DNA of 64,000 nt from Corbicula japonica. Its lineage: Eukaryota; Mollusca; Bivalvia; Venerida; Cyrenidae. Positions 48,721-59,768 of this stretch are shown piece after piece. Where the stretch lies: contig JAZAYU010000358.1 in assembly GCA_038501625.1 (NCBI GenBank), positions 427,224-491,223 on the forward strand. The letters are read 5' to 3'. The translations under genes and the position numbers were made by a program. Positions within the stretch are counted from its first letter, which is position 1; every line of letters begins with the position of its first letter. The notes below the pieces were generated by a model. It ran no database searches. It saw nothing but the letters and a program-made list of their open reading frames with translations, and had not been told where the DNA came from.

Positions 48721-49718
48721 ATCAGATATACCCCAAGACTAGTAAGATAACCTTATGACTATAACAGTCACATTAAAAGCAAAAAAAATTATACCTAATT
48801 CACGGAAACACAATGCATTTGCTGAAACAATATTTATAACAAATATTTTGTTTGATTTCTCTAATTGATAGCTAATTTCTGTTTGCATATATATGACAAT
48901 ATATATATATTATTTTCTCTTCTTTTGGTGACTAAAGACCCCATGACACATACGAAAACCACCGGAAAACATAGAAATGACACATTACTTGTACAAATTA
49001 TTTTTATATATAAATTGAGTTAAAAATTAAAAAAATGCAGATTATTGGTGTTTTGGTGAAGATATAATATTGTTTCTGCTACCTTCGCTGATGATGACAA
49101 GAAAGACCCCAAGACTCCCCAGAAAACCTCTTGAATCCGTCAGAGGCACCTTAAAGTATCCCCGATTCCTGGAAACACGCTAGTAATAAGCTGAACAACA
49201 TTTATTTCCCATATTTTGTTTTATTTAACGATCATACAGCTTCTGTATGCATATATATATGACATGTAATTATGTTATCTCCCTTTGGTGGCTAAAGACC
49301 CCATGACACATTAGTAGGACACCAGGACACGGTAGAAATGACACGGGGCAAGTATCATGCAAAAAGAGACATACGTTTGATTATCTTTTCTGTTAAGTTA
49401 AAAATAACAAACTGACAGATCTATACATGTTGTTTTAATGGAAATATATTGTTTCTGTTACATTTGCTGATGATGAAAAGAAAGACCCTAATACTCGTCA
49501 CATGTCATTATGTTATCTACCGTTGGTGGCTAAAGACGGACTGACAGATAATTGCTGTTATTATGGAGCTTATTTCTGCTTCCTTCGCTGATTATAGGAA
49601 GAAAGACCCCAACAAACAACATATAGTGTATGATATTAAAATTTAATAACAAATATGTAATAACAGATATTTGTATATATAATAAAATTATAATACGAAA
49701 ACATGACTATTTTTGTGC

Positions 49719-50525
49719 CTAACAAACGTTTTTCACGCTAAATAAAGCTTTCCTCACATCGTAAAAATATTTCTCATTGCCCTTGTTGTTGAAGTGGACT
49801 AGATCGGAATCATAATGTTGAGGAAAGGTGGCTTGCAGCTTGATGGTTCCGATGCCCATTTCAGCCACCAACGAGTTTATTTTTCTTCTTTGCTTGTTAA
49901 AGCTCTTCTGAGAGAGGAAAGGGTCCTTAATAAACTTGCCTCTCTCGGAAATTTCCGTGAAGAAAACCTTCTTTACCCCAGCCAGTTTCAGTTTATCCGC
50001 AATGGCACCAATAAACCCGGCGATTTCCTTTGGTTTGGTGTCTTGTCTGATATCATTCCCTCCTATCGTCAGAACGACTACTTGGGGCTTAAATTCTTCT
50101 AGTTCCCGCATAACTTCGTCTGAATAAAACTGTGCGGTCATGCCACCAACGCCGAAAAAGCGTACAGTCGCTGGCATCTAAAAGTAAATAAAAACAATAT
50201 ATATTTATGTTAATATTTAACATATATATCCTTAACCTAAACGCAGTTTGCTTTAATAAATTCATTAATATAATGTTTAAGATTATTGTCGCTGGCAAGT
50301 GTAAGTAACAACAATATGTTAATTTATTATAACTTTACAGTATATATCCATAATATTAGTCACTGGTTTGCTGCAATCAGTTCTATAAAAAATTAGTAAG
50401 ATTCTACTTGTTCAAGTCATTTAATTTTTCAATAAAGTTTTTACCTTCATATTGTAGTTTGTATATCTCCCGAGACGTTTAACGTAACTATCGCCGAATA
50501 GTGCAACTCTGTAGTTTGATGTCAT
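49719..50525 (-). CDS. SGNH (GDSL-type) hydrolase inside the MULE
   Basis: Two exons, 50525-50445 and 50177-49719, join in phase 0 (ATGAAG|GTAAAA, TTACTTTTAG|ATGCCA) to a 179-aa protein. All four SGNH blocks are present: Ser13 in FGDSY, Gly in FFGVGGMTA, Asn68 in TIGGNDI, and Asp152/His155 in DLVHF. It lacks a signal peptide, so it is presumably cytosolic. The length fits a minimal one-domain SGNH fold. SGNH/esterase domains are known in some LINE (CR1-type) retroelements; finding one as a separate, spliced gene inside a DNA transposon is unusual to my knowledge. A TATA-like TATAAATA (50585-50578, minus strand) lies about 55 bp upstream. The frame is intact with no stops. Substrate and role in transposition are unknown. 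Confidence 0.82.
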
Positions 50526-50577
50526 GTTGCTGGATAGTGAATAGAGGATGAAAGTGAACAACATGAAATTTTACCAT

Positions 50578-50585
50578 TATTTATA
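50578..50585 (-). promoter_or_regulatory. TATA-like box of the SGNH hydrolase
   Basis: TATAAATA on the minus strand, 53-60 bp before the ATG. This would give a short 5' UTR of about 25-30 bases. Confidence 0.4.
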
Positions 50586-50589
50586 TTAA

Positions 50590-53400
50590 GACAGAAGAGT
50601 GCTAATTGATAAGAGTGATCAACATCAACAGCTTATGCATATTCAAACATGTTGGCATTTTATAAAGGTGTGATAATATCAATTACTATAAAAAGCTATT
50701 AGCATTATTATATTATTGAACTATAATTGATATATTTTTGATTAAATAACAATATATTCAAGAATTACGCTGCATTAAAAAAATGTGAAGTGCAAGTTCC
50801 AATTTAGGTATGTGGCGTTACATGCTTGAATGTTTATATACGCTTTTTTCACTATTAAAACATTTTTTTATATTCAATAATCAATATCCATTGCACATTA
50901 CACATATCCCTTCTTTATATTTAGTAAAAAATGTCTTTTCCATTAACATTAAATAATCAAGAGCGATTTGTCGCACACATTGTATAGAAATAGAAAATAA
51001 TCTATTTTATTTCTTAAAAAAATATCACAGTATATAAATCGTTAGCATACAGATATATAACACGTTTTATTAAACCGAAAACCCATTTCAAAACGTATAA
51101 CGATGATTAATACATGTCGTAGTTCTAAAATGCATTAAATTTATTCATATTGCCGTCTGCTGATAGTACCGACTCGTGGCAGGTCACGTGTTTAGCAACG
51201 ACGTGCTTCAGGCAATAATACTCTTTTATATCGGTTTTCTATAATATATATTTTACATGATGATTTCATGCTTATTATATTTTACCGAACTCTAACAAAC
51301 AAATGCAGTGAAGAGCTACAAAATGAAGGTGGTATCTTTTGTCACAATATAGTTCTAAGACATTGTTAACTTTGATATAGACAACCTTCCTTTTACTGCA
51401 TGGTAAATGCGCAAAAATTACATTACCATTTAAAATTCCACTATTTATTCACATGTTGAGTTTGAAATATCAAGTGGCGAAAACAATGCGAGATTATATC
51501 TGTCTCGCGACTATCGAAGCAAAATATTGATTCCTAGTTGTTCACCATCGTAGCCCGATGAACAATTTCCAATCAAATTTAAAAATATTAATGATTACAA
51601 ATGTTACAAAAAATCATTTTCCTTAATTTTAGTTTATGAATTAATTTTACATTTCATAATGTGTATGCACTTATATGTATTAATTTATTTTTATAAATTC
51701 TGACTAACTTTATATTTTAACATTTCATTTTTGTTTTTATTCCATGTATGTGTTTATCAATTTAGGAGGAAACGACTTTAACGCCTAGTGCAGGGTGCCA
51801 GACATAGACTAGGATCTATTGTAAATGATATGAAGAACAAAGGGGTGGAACTACTTTATAGATAATAAGTGGACCTTATTAGACCATTTAACAGTAATAC
51901 ACCACTTTGTCCACAATCATTGGTGTAAGTCAGCGCATACGCCCTACCACGTGACCTCAACGTACTTTTAACCAATGATGAAATGAAGATATCACGGCTA
52001 ATTAAGTTAAGGCGGAGCTACAAACAGAGTGGTCCAACGGACAGTAAAATGAGGCGGGGCGTATAGGGGTAATTCACCGCATGAAATAACACTTATTCAG
52101 TGTCCGTTTGGGTCCATTTCCTCTTTGTACATGTCACTGCTTAAAAGTTGCGTAGAAACATAATCTAAATCCAATATTCCCGAGTAAATAAAGTGTAATA
52201 AATAATAACGAACCCAATTTAAACAAAGTAAAAGAATAGAAGTTTAAAGAAGGTATACGATCTTGTACGTGTTGTATAAGGCTTTTAAAAGGGCCTATAC
52301 ATGAGTATACAATGATACATTTTTACATTATACCAAAAAAAATCACACATGAAATGAAATGGTTAGTGTTGGTTATATTAATATAGCTGTGGCAAATATC
52401 ATACCTTCACAAAGCAGGAAAAAATCATACATAATTGAAAACTTGGTCCTAGCATGCAAGGAAGTTCAAAGAGTTTTAGATTATTTGGTCTGTTGAGTAA
52501 ATATGGGTTTATCTAACGCACTGGATGATGTTTTGGTAATTCTTTGTACTCCGGTACGTGACATGAAACGTTATTTATTGAACAATAGAAATTATAAAAG
52601 CGAACTTCTTTTTAATAACCATGAAAACTAACTCGAATTAATATTTTGAAAATTATAAAAGAACTGACACATTTGCGTGACATGACCGCGATTAAGTGTA
52701 TGAACTAAATTTATTTTGACCGACAAAGCGTTTAATGAAATAATGTGTCCGATTGTTGCGGCAATGCCACCACACTTGCTGACTGACACTGTGCATTAAT
52801 GATTTAAAAACTAACTTTTTACAGTATCAGCGACTACTTCATATGGGTTTATCTAGCGCACTGGATGATGTTTTGGTAATTCTTTATACTCCGGGACGTG
52901 ACACGAAACGTTATTTATTGAAAATTAGAAATTATAAAAGCAAACTTCTTTTTAATGACCATGATAACTAAATCCTAAATCGAATTAATATTTGACAAAT
53001 ATAAAAGAACTGTCACATTTGCGTTACATGAAGGCGATTAAGTGTATGAACTAAATTTACATTGACCGACAAAACGTTTAATGAAATAATGTGTCCGATT
53101 GTTGCGGCAATGCCACCACACTTGCTGACTGACAATGCACATTAATTATTAAAAAACTAACTTTTTAAAGTATCAGCGACCACTTAGTACACACAATTGC
53201 TAGTTATAAGTTGATGAAGTTTTAATTTATTTTGGCAAAATCCATATTTCATTACAGTTTTAACAAGTCCATAATTATACTAATCAGACAAAATATGGTG
53301 TATTCAAATTTCTTAATATAAGGATTAAAGTAATAAACTAAAAACTAAATTATTACTGCTCAAAAATGATATTGAGCAACACCGCTGAACACCTGTAAAC
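50590..53400. other. Central spacer of the MULE between the divergent genes
   Basis: No convincing exon. 51890-52080 is the least AT-rich part and contains CACGTG (about 51954) and GGCGGGGCG, a possible promoter for the transposase. A 340-bp tandem duplication occupies 52501-53180. Confidence 0.4.
52501..53180. repeat. 340-bp tandem duplication
   Basis: ATATGGGTTTATCTA starts at 52501 and 52841. Both copies run to CAGCGACxACTT. Copies differ at several percent of positions. Confidence 0.85.
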
Positions 53401-53510
53401 TATGGAAATCCACCATACGATACACAGTACGTTGCCCCGGTATTAAAGTTGACAAGGTATAGTGTCTTCAAATATCTTTTGTAAAGGACTTCCCAGGTGT
53501 ATAACCAGTT

Positions 53511-54953
53511 GTGACCTTCTTCATTAATAAATCTAACAGGGACCTCAGTAACTTGGCTCTCTACGAGTACCAAGGTACACAGCCGATAACATCGCAATCA
53601 CATGGCAATGCCAAACAAGGAAACACGTACGTCCGTACAAATCCGAAGGTAATAGAAAAAATAAAGGAACAAATCGTTAATGGCAAAGAAAAACCGCGTG
53701 AAATATTTGGTGAGATGAAAAAAGATGATTCTTCAGATTGCCCGCGCGACTTTAAAGTTGTCAGAAATGTAAAACATAGAACCAAACAAAATCATGACAA
53801 AACAAAACAACAAAAGCATAATATTGCTGACGAATTACTAGATGTCATTTCCATGGTAAATGAGCATCCGTACGTTCAAAGCATTATTCACAACAAAGAT
53901 CAAGTTCCATCGGTGATTTGTTATACTTCCGAACAAATTCTAGATTTAAAACATTTCTTGAAAAACACTAGCAATCAGCCTATTGGTATAGACCGAACTT
54001 TCAATTTAGGTAGCTTCTATGTCACGGTACTTGTTTATAAAAATCAAAGGATAACGCGGAAAAGCTCAAACGCAAATCCTGTATTTGTCGGGCCTATACT
54101 TTTACACAAGGATGCATCGTACAGGACATATAAAAGTTTTCTAGAACATATCGCGACGGTAGTCGACAGCGAAGTAGACTCTGTTGAAATGCGAATTTCA
54201 GAAAACATGGAATTTGGCACTGACGACGAAAAGGCCTTAACGAAAGCTATTGAACATGTCTTTCCTCGCGCGAAACGTTATTTGTGCACAAAACATCTGA
54301 AGGATAACGTGAAATATTACCTTCAAAACAAAGTTGGCGTAGACAAAGCGGATCGTGATATGTTGATGGCTAATTTATTTGGGACTGGAGGCATGACAGA
54401 CGCGAATTCAACATTAGAATTTGAAACACGCGCGTCTGAACTAGATTCCTTAATTAAACAAAGGTATCCCGCGTTAGACAAATACTTCAATGAGAATTTG
54501 AAACCACGACTTAGAAATTATGTGTTTGAACCGACACGAATAAATGACAGAAATAAAAACTGGACCAATAACAATGCCGAATCAATAAACAATATTTTCA
54601 AAATCGCGATTGACTGGAAACCACAGCGCACACGTGATCTAATTTTGAAATTGTACGGAGTCGTCGAACTTCATTACATGGATTACCGAAGTGCGCTGCA
54701 TGGCCACGGGAATTACGCTCTTGCCAATGAAGAGCGAAATTACCATGTTCATGATGCGCTCTGGCGGTGTAAAGATGAAACTGAAAAAAACCAATTATTT
54801 CAAAACTTCTTGAAAGATACAAAACGGAAGCAGAAATCAAAGTTCATAACTTCACAAAATGGCAAATTTTCCGTTATTTATAAAGTCAAGGGAACGGCAA
54901 AAAAACCTGGACAAAGAAGGCGCCCTGTAAATGAAAGATCAAAAATTCGTTAA
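53511..54953 (+). CDS. Mutator-like element (MULE) transposase
   Basis: A single open frame of 480 aa without stops. Catalytic residues by motif: Asp161 in PIGIDRTFNLG, Asp238 in FGTDDEKAL, a CxxH (Cys259/His262) in LCTKHLKDNV, and Glu357 in NNNAESIN. This is the DD-CxxH-E arrangement of MULE transposases. The N-terminal 100 residues are basic and include PRDFKVVRNVK, common to this animal MULE group as I recall. The C-terminal tail is lysine/arginine-rich, suitable for nuclear localisation. An AACAG acceptor-like site at about 53538 and no Kozak-like context at 53511 suggest the real N terminus may come from an upstream exon. Intact coding and paired termini make recent mobility plausible. 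Confidence 0.85.
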   Translation: MTFFINKSNRDLSNLALYEYQGTQPITSQSHGNAKQGNTYVRTNPKVIEKIKEQIVNGKEKPREIFGEMKKDDSSDCPRDFKVVRNVKHRTKQNHDKTKQQKHNIADELLDVISMVNEHPYVQSIIHNKDQVPSVICYTSEQILDLKHFLKNTSNQPIGIDRTFNLGSFYVTVLVYKNQRITRKSSNANPVFVGPILLHKDASYRTYKSFLEHIATVVDSEVDSVEMRISENMEFGTDDEKALTKAIEHVFPRAKRYLCTKHLKDNVKYYLQNKVGVDKADRDMLMANLFGTGGMTDANSTLEFETRASELDSLIKQRYPALDKYFNENLKPRLRNYVFEPTRINDRNKNWTNNNAESINNIFKIAIDWKPQRTRDLILKLYGVVELHYMDYRSALHGHGNYALANEERNYHVHDALWRCKDETEKNQLFQNFLKDTKRKQKSKFITSQNGKFSVIYKVKGTAKKPGQRRRPVNERSKIR

Positions 54954-55056
54954 GGTGACATAAATTACCACAGAAGCGGTGTCGGAAAGTTTCGAAAGTG
55001 TAATATATACCGGGTAGGTCGTAAATATCATATGGATGTAAATGTTCGCTTTGAGA

Positions 55057-55832
55057 TAATTCATCATAAATATTCGCGAAAATGAAACCCGCGCGAAGTA
55101 AAATGTCCGAAGGGCGCTCATTCTTAATTTTTCTGGCACACATACGTCTTTACCTGTTGTTGGGTGCTCCATCTTCGGAGTGATAATGTGTGCCAGTAAT
55201 TTGCGATAATTCATCATAAAAATTCGCGAAAAATAAAACCGGCGCGAAATAAAATGTCCGATGGGCGCTCAATATTACTTTTTCTGGCACACATACGTCT
55301 TTACCTGTTGTTGGGTGCTCCATCTTCGGAGTGATAATGTGTGCCAGTAATTTGCGATAATTCATCATAAAAATTCGCGAAAATAAAAGCGGCGCGAAAT
55401 AAAATGATTAATTGACGGTGAAAGCAAAACGTTGTACGGACGGATGCGCGATAATTATTACTTTTTCTGGCACATATACGTCTTTAACCTCTTGTTGGGT
55501 GCTCCATCTTCGGAGTGATAATGTGTGCCAGTAATTTGTTTTGGCACGTAACGAACAAATAAAGTGCTGTGGTAGAGGTCAATAACTAATAAAACGCGGT
55601 TGTCACGGGTTGCGGTGCACTGCGCAGCGACGATGAAAGCCTGTGAATGTAGGCGTGTAATGTATTGTAGATTTGTAGTGTACATATGTAATTTAGTGTT
55701 TAAATTTAGTGCAGAAGACAAAAGTGACAAAAAAGCAAAAAAAAAATGACGATTATACTTTCTTTCTGGCACACATACGTCTTTACCTGTTGTTGGGTGC
55801 TCCACCTTTGGAGTGATAATGTGTGCCAATAA
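55057..55832. repeat. 150-bp tandem block with four CTGGCACACAT hairpins
   Basis: TAATTCATCATAAA starts at about 55057, 55207 and 55358 (period 150). Each unit contains CTGGCACACATACGTCTT, about 45 further bases, then ATGTGTGCCAG, a 68-bp hairpin. Hairpins are at about 55133, 55284, 55468 and 55767. The block lies directly after the transposase gene. Confidence 0.8.
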
Positions 55833-56044
55833 TTTGTTTTGACATTGTAGTGGTTGAGGTCGGTAACGAATAGCACGTCAAAGTCGGTAGTTACCAAAAA
55901 CGAATATCGGAGTGTAATGTATTGTAGTGTAGTGCTGTCATGTAGTTAAGAACAAAGTGTAGAAGAACATCGTGTACATAGCAAATAGCCTTTTCATTTA
56001 ATATTTTGTTAAATTATGCTAAGACTGAATTAACAATTGTATTA

Positions 56045-56502
56045 CAGTCCACACTCGTTGTGTCAAACTCGCTTAAGTCGAAACATCGGTTATCTCGCAT
56101 TAATTTTACGGTAAATAAAATATGAGTTCATTCGTTTAGGACAACACATGCAAAAGCATGATCCAAACATAATCAATTCTCACTCAACAATATTAATTTG
56201 AATTAGTTTACGTAATAAATAACGAGAAACGACGATTTTACACAAACACCGAAACTTAACGATGATGTTTTTTAACATGTATTAAATATTATCAAGTTAA
56301 TATATTGGTTCTGTTCTGTTTTGATAAACTTATTGATTAACTGAAATGTTCATAAACGCGTACTAGCACTTACAATCAGTCAGCATTAGAAACATATAGG
56401 TATGATATTCGTGCATTGGCGCTGATTCGGATGTGTAGAACTTCGGATATCTCGAATTAAAATGTACGGTCCCGACGCCTTCGACACAACGGGTTTGAAC
56501 TG
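56045..56502. mobile_element. pogo/Tigger-like MITE nested in the MULE
   Basis: CAGTCCACACTCGTTGTGTC at 56045 and the complement of CAGTTCAAACCCGTTGTGTC ending at 56502, each next to TA (56043-56044 and 56503-56504). TIR and TA target resemble pogo/Tigger elements. There is no transposase frame in 458 bp. Confidence 0.7.
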
Positions 56503-56999
56503 TATTTCTTTTAAACTGTAAAATGTTGTATTTTATATGTAAATATTTTTTCCCAAACATAAAATCAGTAAAGAAAATTTGTTTTTAAGAACATTTTCAA
56601 AATAAAGATAAAAAATTTCATATTTCTGCCTATTTAGAAACTTTGGCGAATTTCAAAATTTCAAAAAGGGCCATAATGAGAGTGCCTCCACGTGGTGTGG
56701 CCTGGATGTAGCTGAACCTTTACATTTTACTGTATGTTGATTGCAAAGTTAAAGTTATTCATTATATAGAATATTCAGTAATAACGTAATGGTACAGCTA
56801 TAACGAAATACTCTCAATGAAGCGTTTCCCGAGTAAGACTTATGCACCTGTATTTATCAATTAATTAATTATTTTGAGTACTTTTACTTTTCCTTTCGGT
56901 AGTTGTCACGCATATCCGCGGATATGGTTCATTTTCGATATCAAGTCACATCCAAGTCTGAGAAAACCTCTTGGAAGTTGAAGTACGAAATAAGTGTTA

Positions 57000-58640
57000 T
57001 TTCTAACGTGTCCTGGTGTCTTACTAATGTGTCATGGGGTCTTTAGCCACCAAAGGGAGATAACATATTCACGTGTAATACATGCATAAAGAAATAAGCT
57101 GTCTGTTCGGTAAACTAAACAAAATATAAGCAGTAATTTTTCAGCTAATGTTTCTTTAATGTTTCTTTAAATGAGAGATACTTTTAAGATGCATCTGATA
57201 GGTCCGGATGATTTCTGACGAGTCTTGGGGTCTTTCTTTTTATCATCAGTGAAGGTAGCAGAAACAATATATCTCCCTAAAAAAGCAGGTATCTGTCAGT
57301 TTGATATTTTTAACTTAACAGCAACGATAACAAAATACATGTCTCTTTTACTTGTCCGGTGTCATTTCTAACGTGTCCTGGTGTCTTACTAATGTGTCAT
57401 GGGGTCTTTAGTCACCAAAGGGAGATAACATAACCACGTGTAATACATGCATAAAGAAATAAGCTGTCTGTTCGTTAAACGAAATAAAATATAAGCAGTA
57501 TTGTTTCAGCTTATGTTTCTTTACTGTTTCTTTGAATGAGAGATACTTTTAAGGTGCATCTGATAGGTCTGGATGTTTTCTGACGAGTCTTGGGGTCTTT
57601 CTTTTCATCATCAGCGAAAGTAGCAGAAACAATATATCTCCATAACACTCCAATTATCTTTCAGTTATTTTTAACTTAACAGCAAAGATGACAATATGCA
57701 TGTCTCTTTTGCCTGTGTCATTTCTAACGTGTCCTGGTGTCTTACTAATGTGTCATGGGGTCTTTAGTCACCGAAGGGAGATAACATATCCACGTGTAAT
57801 AAATGCATAAAGAAATAAGCTGTCTGTTCGTTAAACGAAACAAAATATAAGCAGTATTGTTTCAGCTTGTTTCTTTACTGTTTCTTTGAATGATAGATAC
57901 TTTTAAGGTGAATCTGATAGACCGGTTGTTTTCTGACGAGTCTTGGGGTCTTTCTTTTCATCATCAGCGAAAGTAGCAGAAACAATATATCTCCATAACA
58001 CTGCAATTATCTTTCAGTTAATTTTTACTTAACAGCAAAGATAACAATATGCATGTCTCTTTTGCTTGTCCTGTGTCATTTCTAACGTGTCCTGGTGTCT
58101 TACTAATGTGTCATGGGGTCTTTAGTCACCAAAGGGAGATAACATAACCACGTGTAATACATGCATAAAGAAATAAGCTGTCTGTTCGTTAAACGAAACA
58201 AAAACAAGCAGTATTATTTCAGCTTATGTTTTTATAAAGTTTATTTGAATGAGAGATACTTCTAAAAAAAAAAGCGCATCTGATAGGTCCGGATGTTTTC
58301 TGACGAGTCTAAGGGTCTTTCTTTTCATCATCAGCGAAGGTAGCAGAAACAATATATCTCCATAAAAACGGCAGGTATCTGTCAGTTTGTTATTTTTTAC
58401 TTAACAGAAAAGATAACAAAATGCATGTCTCTTTTGCATTTTATCATTTATACTTGTCCTGTGATATTTCTAACGTGTCCTGGTGTCTTACTAATGTGTC
58501 ATGGGGTCTTTAGCCACCAAAGGGAGATAACATATTCATGTGTAATACATGCATAAAGAAATAAGCTGTCTGTTCGGTAAACTAAACAAAATATAAGCAG
58601 TAATTTTTCAGCTAATGTTTCTTTAAATGAGAGATACTTT
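57000..58640. repeat. Tandem array of a roughly 360-bp unit in the right MULE arm
   Basis: GTGTCCTGGTGTCTTACTAA occurs at about 57008, 57373, 57729, 58088 and 58475. Each is followed by GTCATGGGGTCTTTAG, CACCAAAGGGAGATAACATA and, later, GACGAGTCTTGGGGTCTTTC. The last unit is partial. Confidence 0.9.
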
Positions 58641-59150
58641 TAAGGTCTCTGATGCCTCCTAAAATTAACATGTGAGTCCTACAAGGGTCTGTCTGATATC
58701 TCAAAGGGGCTTTCCGTTATTCATTGTTAAAACCAGCATTCTTTCAATTCTATCAATTTATAATTAAAGAAACCGATATTTCTGACTTTTGTATCACAAT
58801 GAAATATATCTATAATAAATATAATTATTTATTTTTACTATTTTGGGGTGTCTTGGGGTGGTGTGGGGTGTCTTGGGGTGGTGTGGGGTGTCCTGGGGTG
58901 ATTAGTAACACCCGGTCTTAGCTTTTAATCCTGGTCATGGCCTACACATTTTCTCCCTGACTGACAGATAAACAGTATTGGAATGCACCCACACAAAATT
59001 AGTCAACAGCAGATCACTCTTCGTTAGCATATGCTATTGGCCGATTGGTAAACGATTTACTTAGATGACCACTGTTTTGGGGTGTCAGACTATTCTCCCC
59101 CTTGACAGTTCGTCCCCTGACGTTTCCTCCCTGACTGTTCTCCCCCTATT

Positions 59151-59564
59151 TTGGGGGAGAAAAGCATCAAGTTTCATTTCACAAAGTATAAACTATGCAG
59201 GTATTGTATAAACAAACAACAAAACATACTCTTTTACGACAAAGAATGGATCTTCAAGAGCCATCAGCGTTTAAAACTTGCGATAGGCCTAACTATAAAC
59301 AACGTTTTCATGTTTATTATGTCCTACGTGAAAACTATGCAGCGTGAAAATCTGCATCGGGTAAATACGGTAGAGGTACGCTACCAACAGATACCTGAAA
59401 GGATCTATCCGCGGAAAGGATACCTTTTGGAGAAGAAATATTTTTGTTCGGAAAGGGTTTATTTTTATGTTAAGAGCTACGATGAGATCACTATCAGTTT
59501 CATCTCAATTAATGATTTTAAAGATTTAAAAGACAGAATGTTTCAACAACAAAATAAACATTAA
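59151..59564 (+). CDS. Unrecognised 137-aa ORF
   Basis: An open frame just outside the MULE, rich in Lys, Tyr and Phe, without cysteine clusters, signal peptide or a clear membrane helix. It ends with IKH-like basic residues before a poly-A run (59565-59573), so it could be a retrocopy or the tail of an exon. I do not recognise it. No splice sites stand out. Confidence 0.25.
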   Translation: MGEKSIKFHFTKYKLCRYCINKQQNILFYDKEWIFKSHQRLKLAIGLTINNVFMFIMSYVKTMQRENLHRVNTVEVRYQQIPERIYPRKGYLLEKKYFCSERVYFYVKSYDEITISFISINDFKDLKDRMFQQQNKH

Positions 59565-59768
59565 AAAAAAAAACAGTTTATTTTTACATCTAAAATTAAT
59601 TGAAGAACCACAACTAGTGAGTTGAGTTCATATCCCAACCTATATGTTTTTGAAAATCGATTCGTTGCCATTGTTTTAAACTTCAATTTGAGAGGATACT
59701 AAAAAAGATGAATTCTCATTAGCACGTGATTGCACGTCGTGTAAAAAAGAACTTCATGTTAAGACTTT

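Larger units (their letters stand above)
48167..58912. mobile_element. Large Mutator-like (MULE) element carrying transposase and SGNH hydrolase
   Basis: Outer termini read GGTGCTACTAATCACCCCAG (48167) and, on the other strand from 58912, GGTGTTACTAATCACCCCAG, continuing through GACACCCCACACCACCCCA in both. Behind them lie arms of 1.5-1.9 kb made of tandem units that share GTCATGGGGTCTTTAG and GGGAGATAAC in inverted orientation. Between the arms are a minus-strand SGNH hydrolase (50525-49719) and a plus-strand MULE transposase (53511-54953), divergently arranged. No 8-10-bp target duplication was found next to the termini, so the exact ends may be slightly different or the flanks rearranged. 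Other, smaller elements are nested inside (56045-56502). Confidence 0.75.

Noticed and set aside
52503..52971. Two related 42-codon frames (MGLSNALDDVL...) in the tandem duplication
   Set aside because: The copies differ mostly at amino-acid-changing positions, so there is no sign of selection on a protein; best explained as duplicated non-coding DNA.
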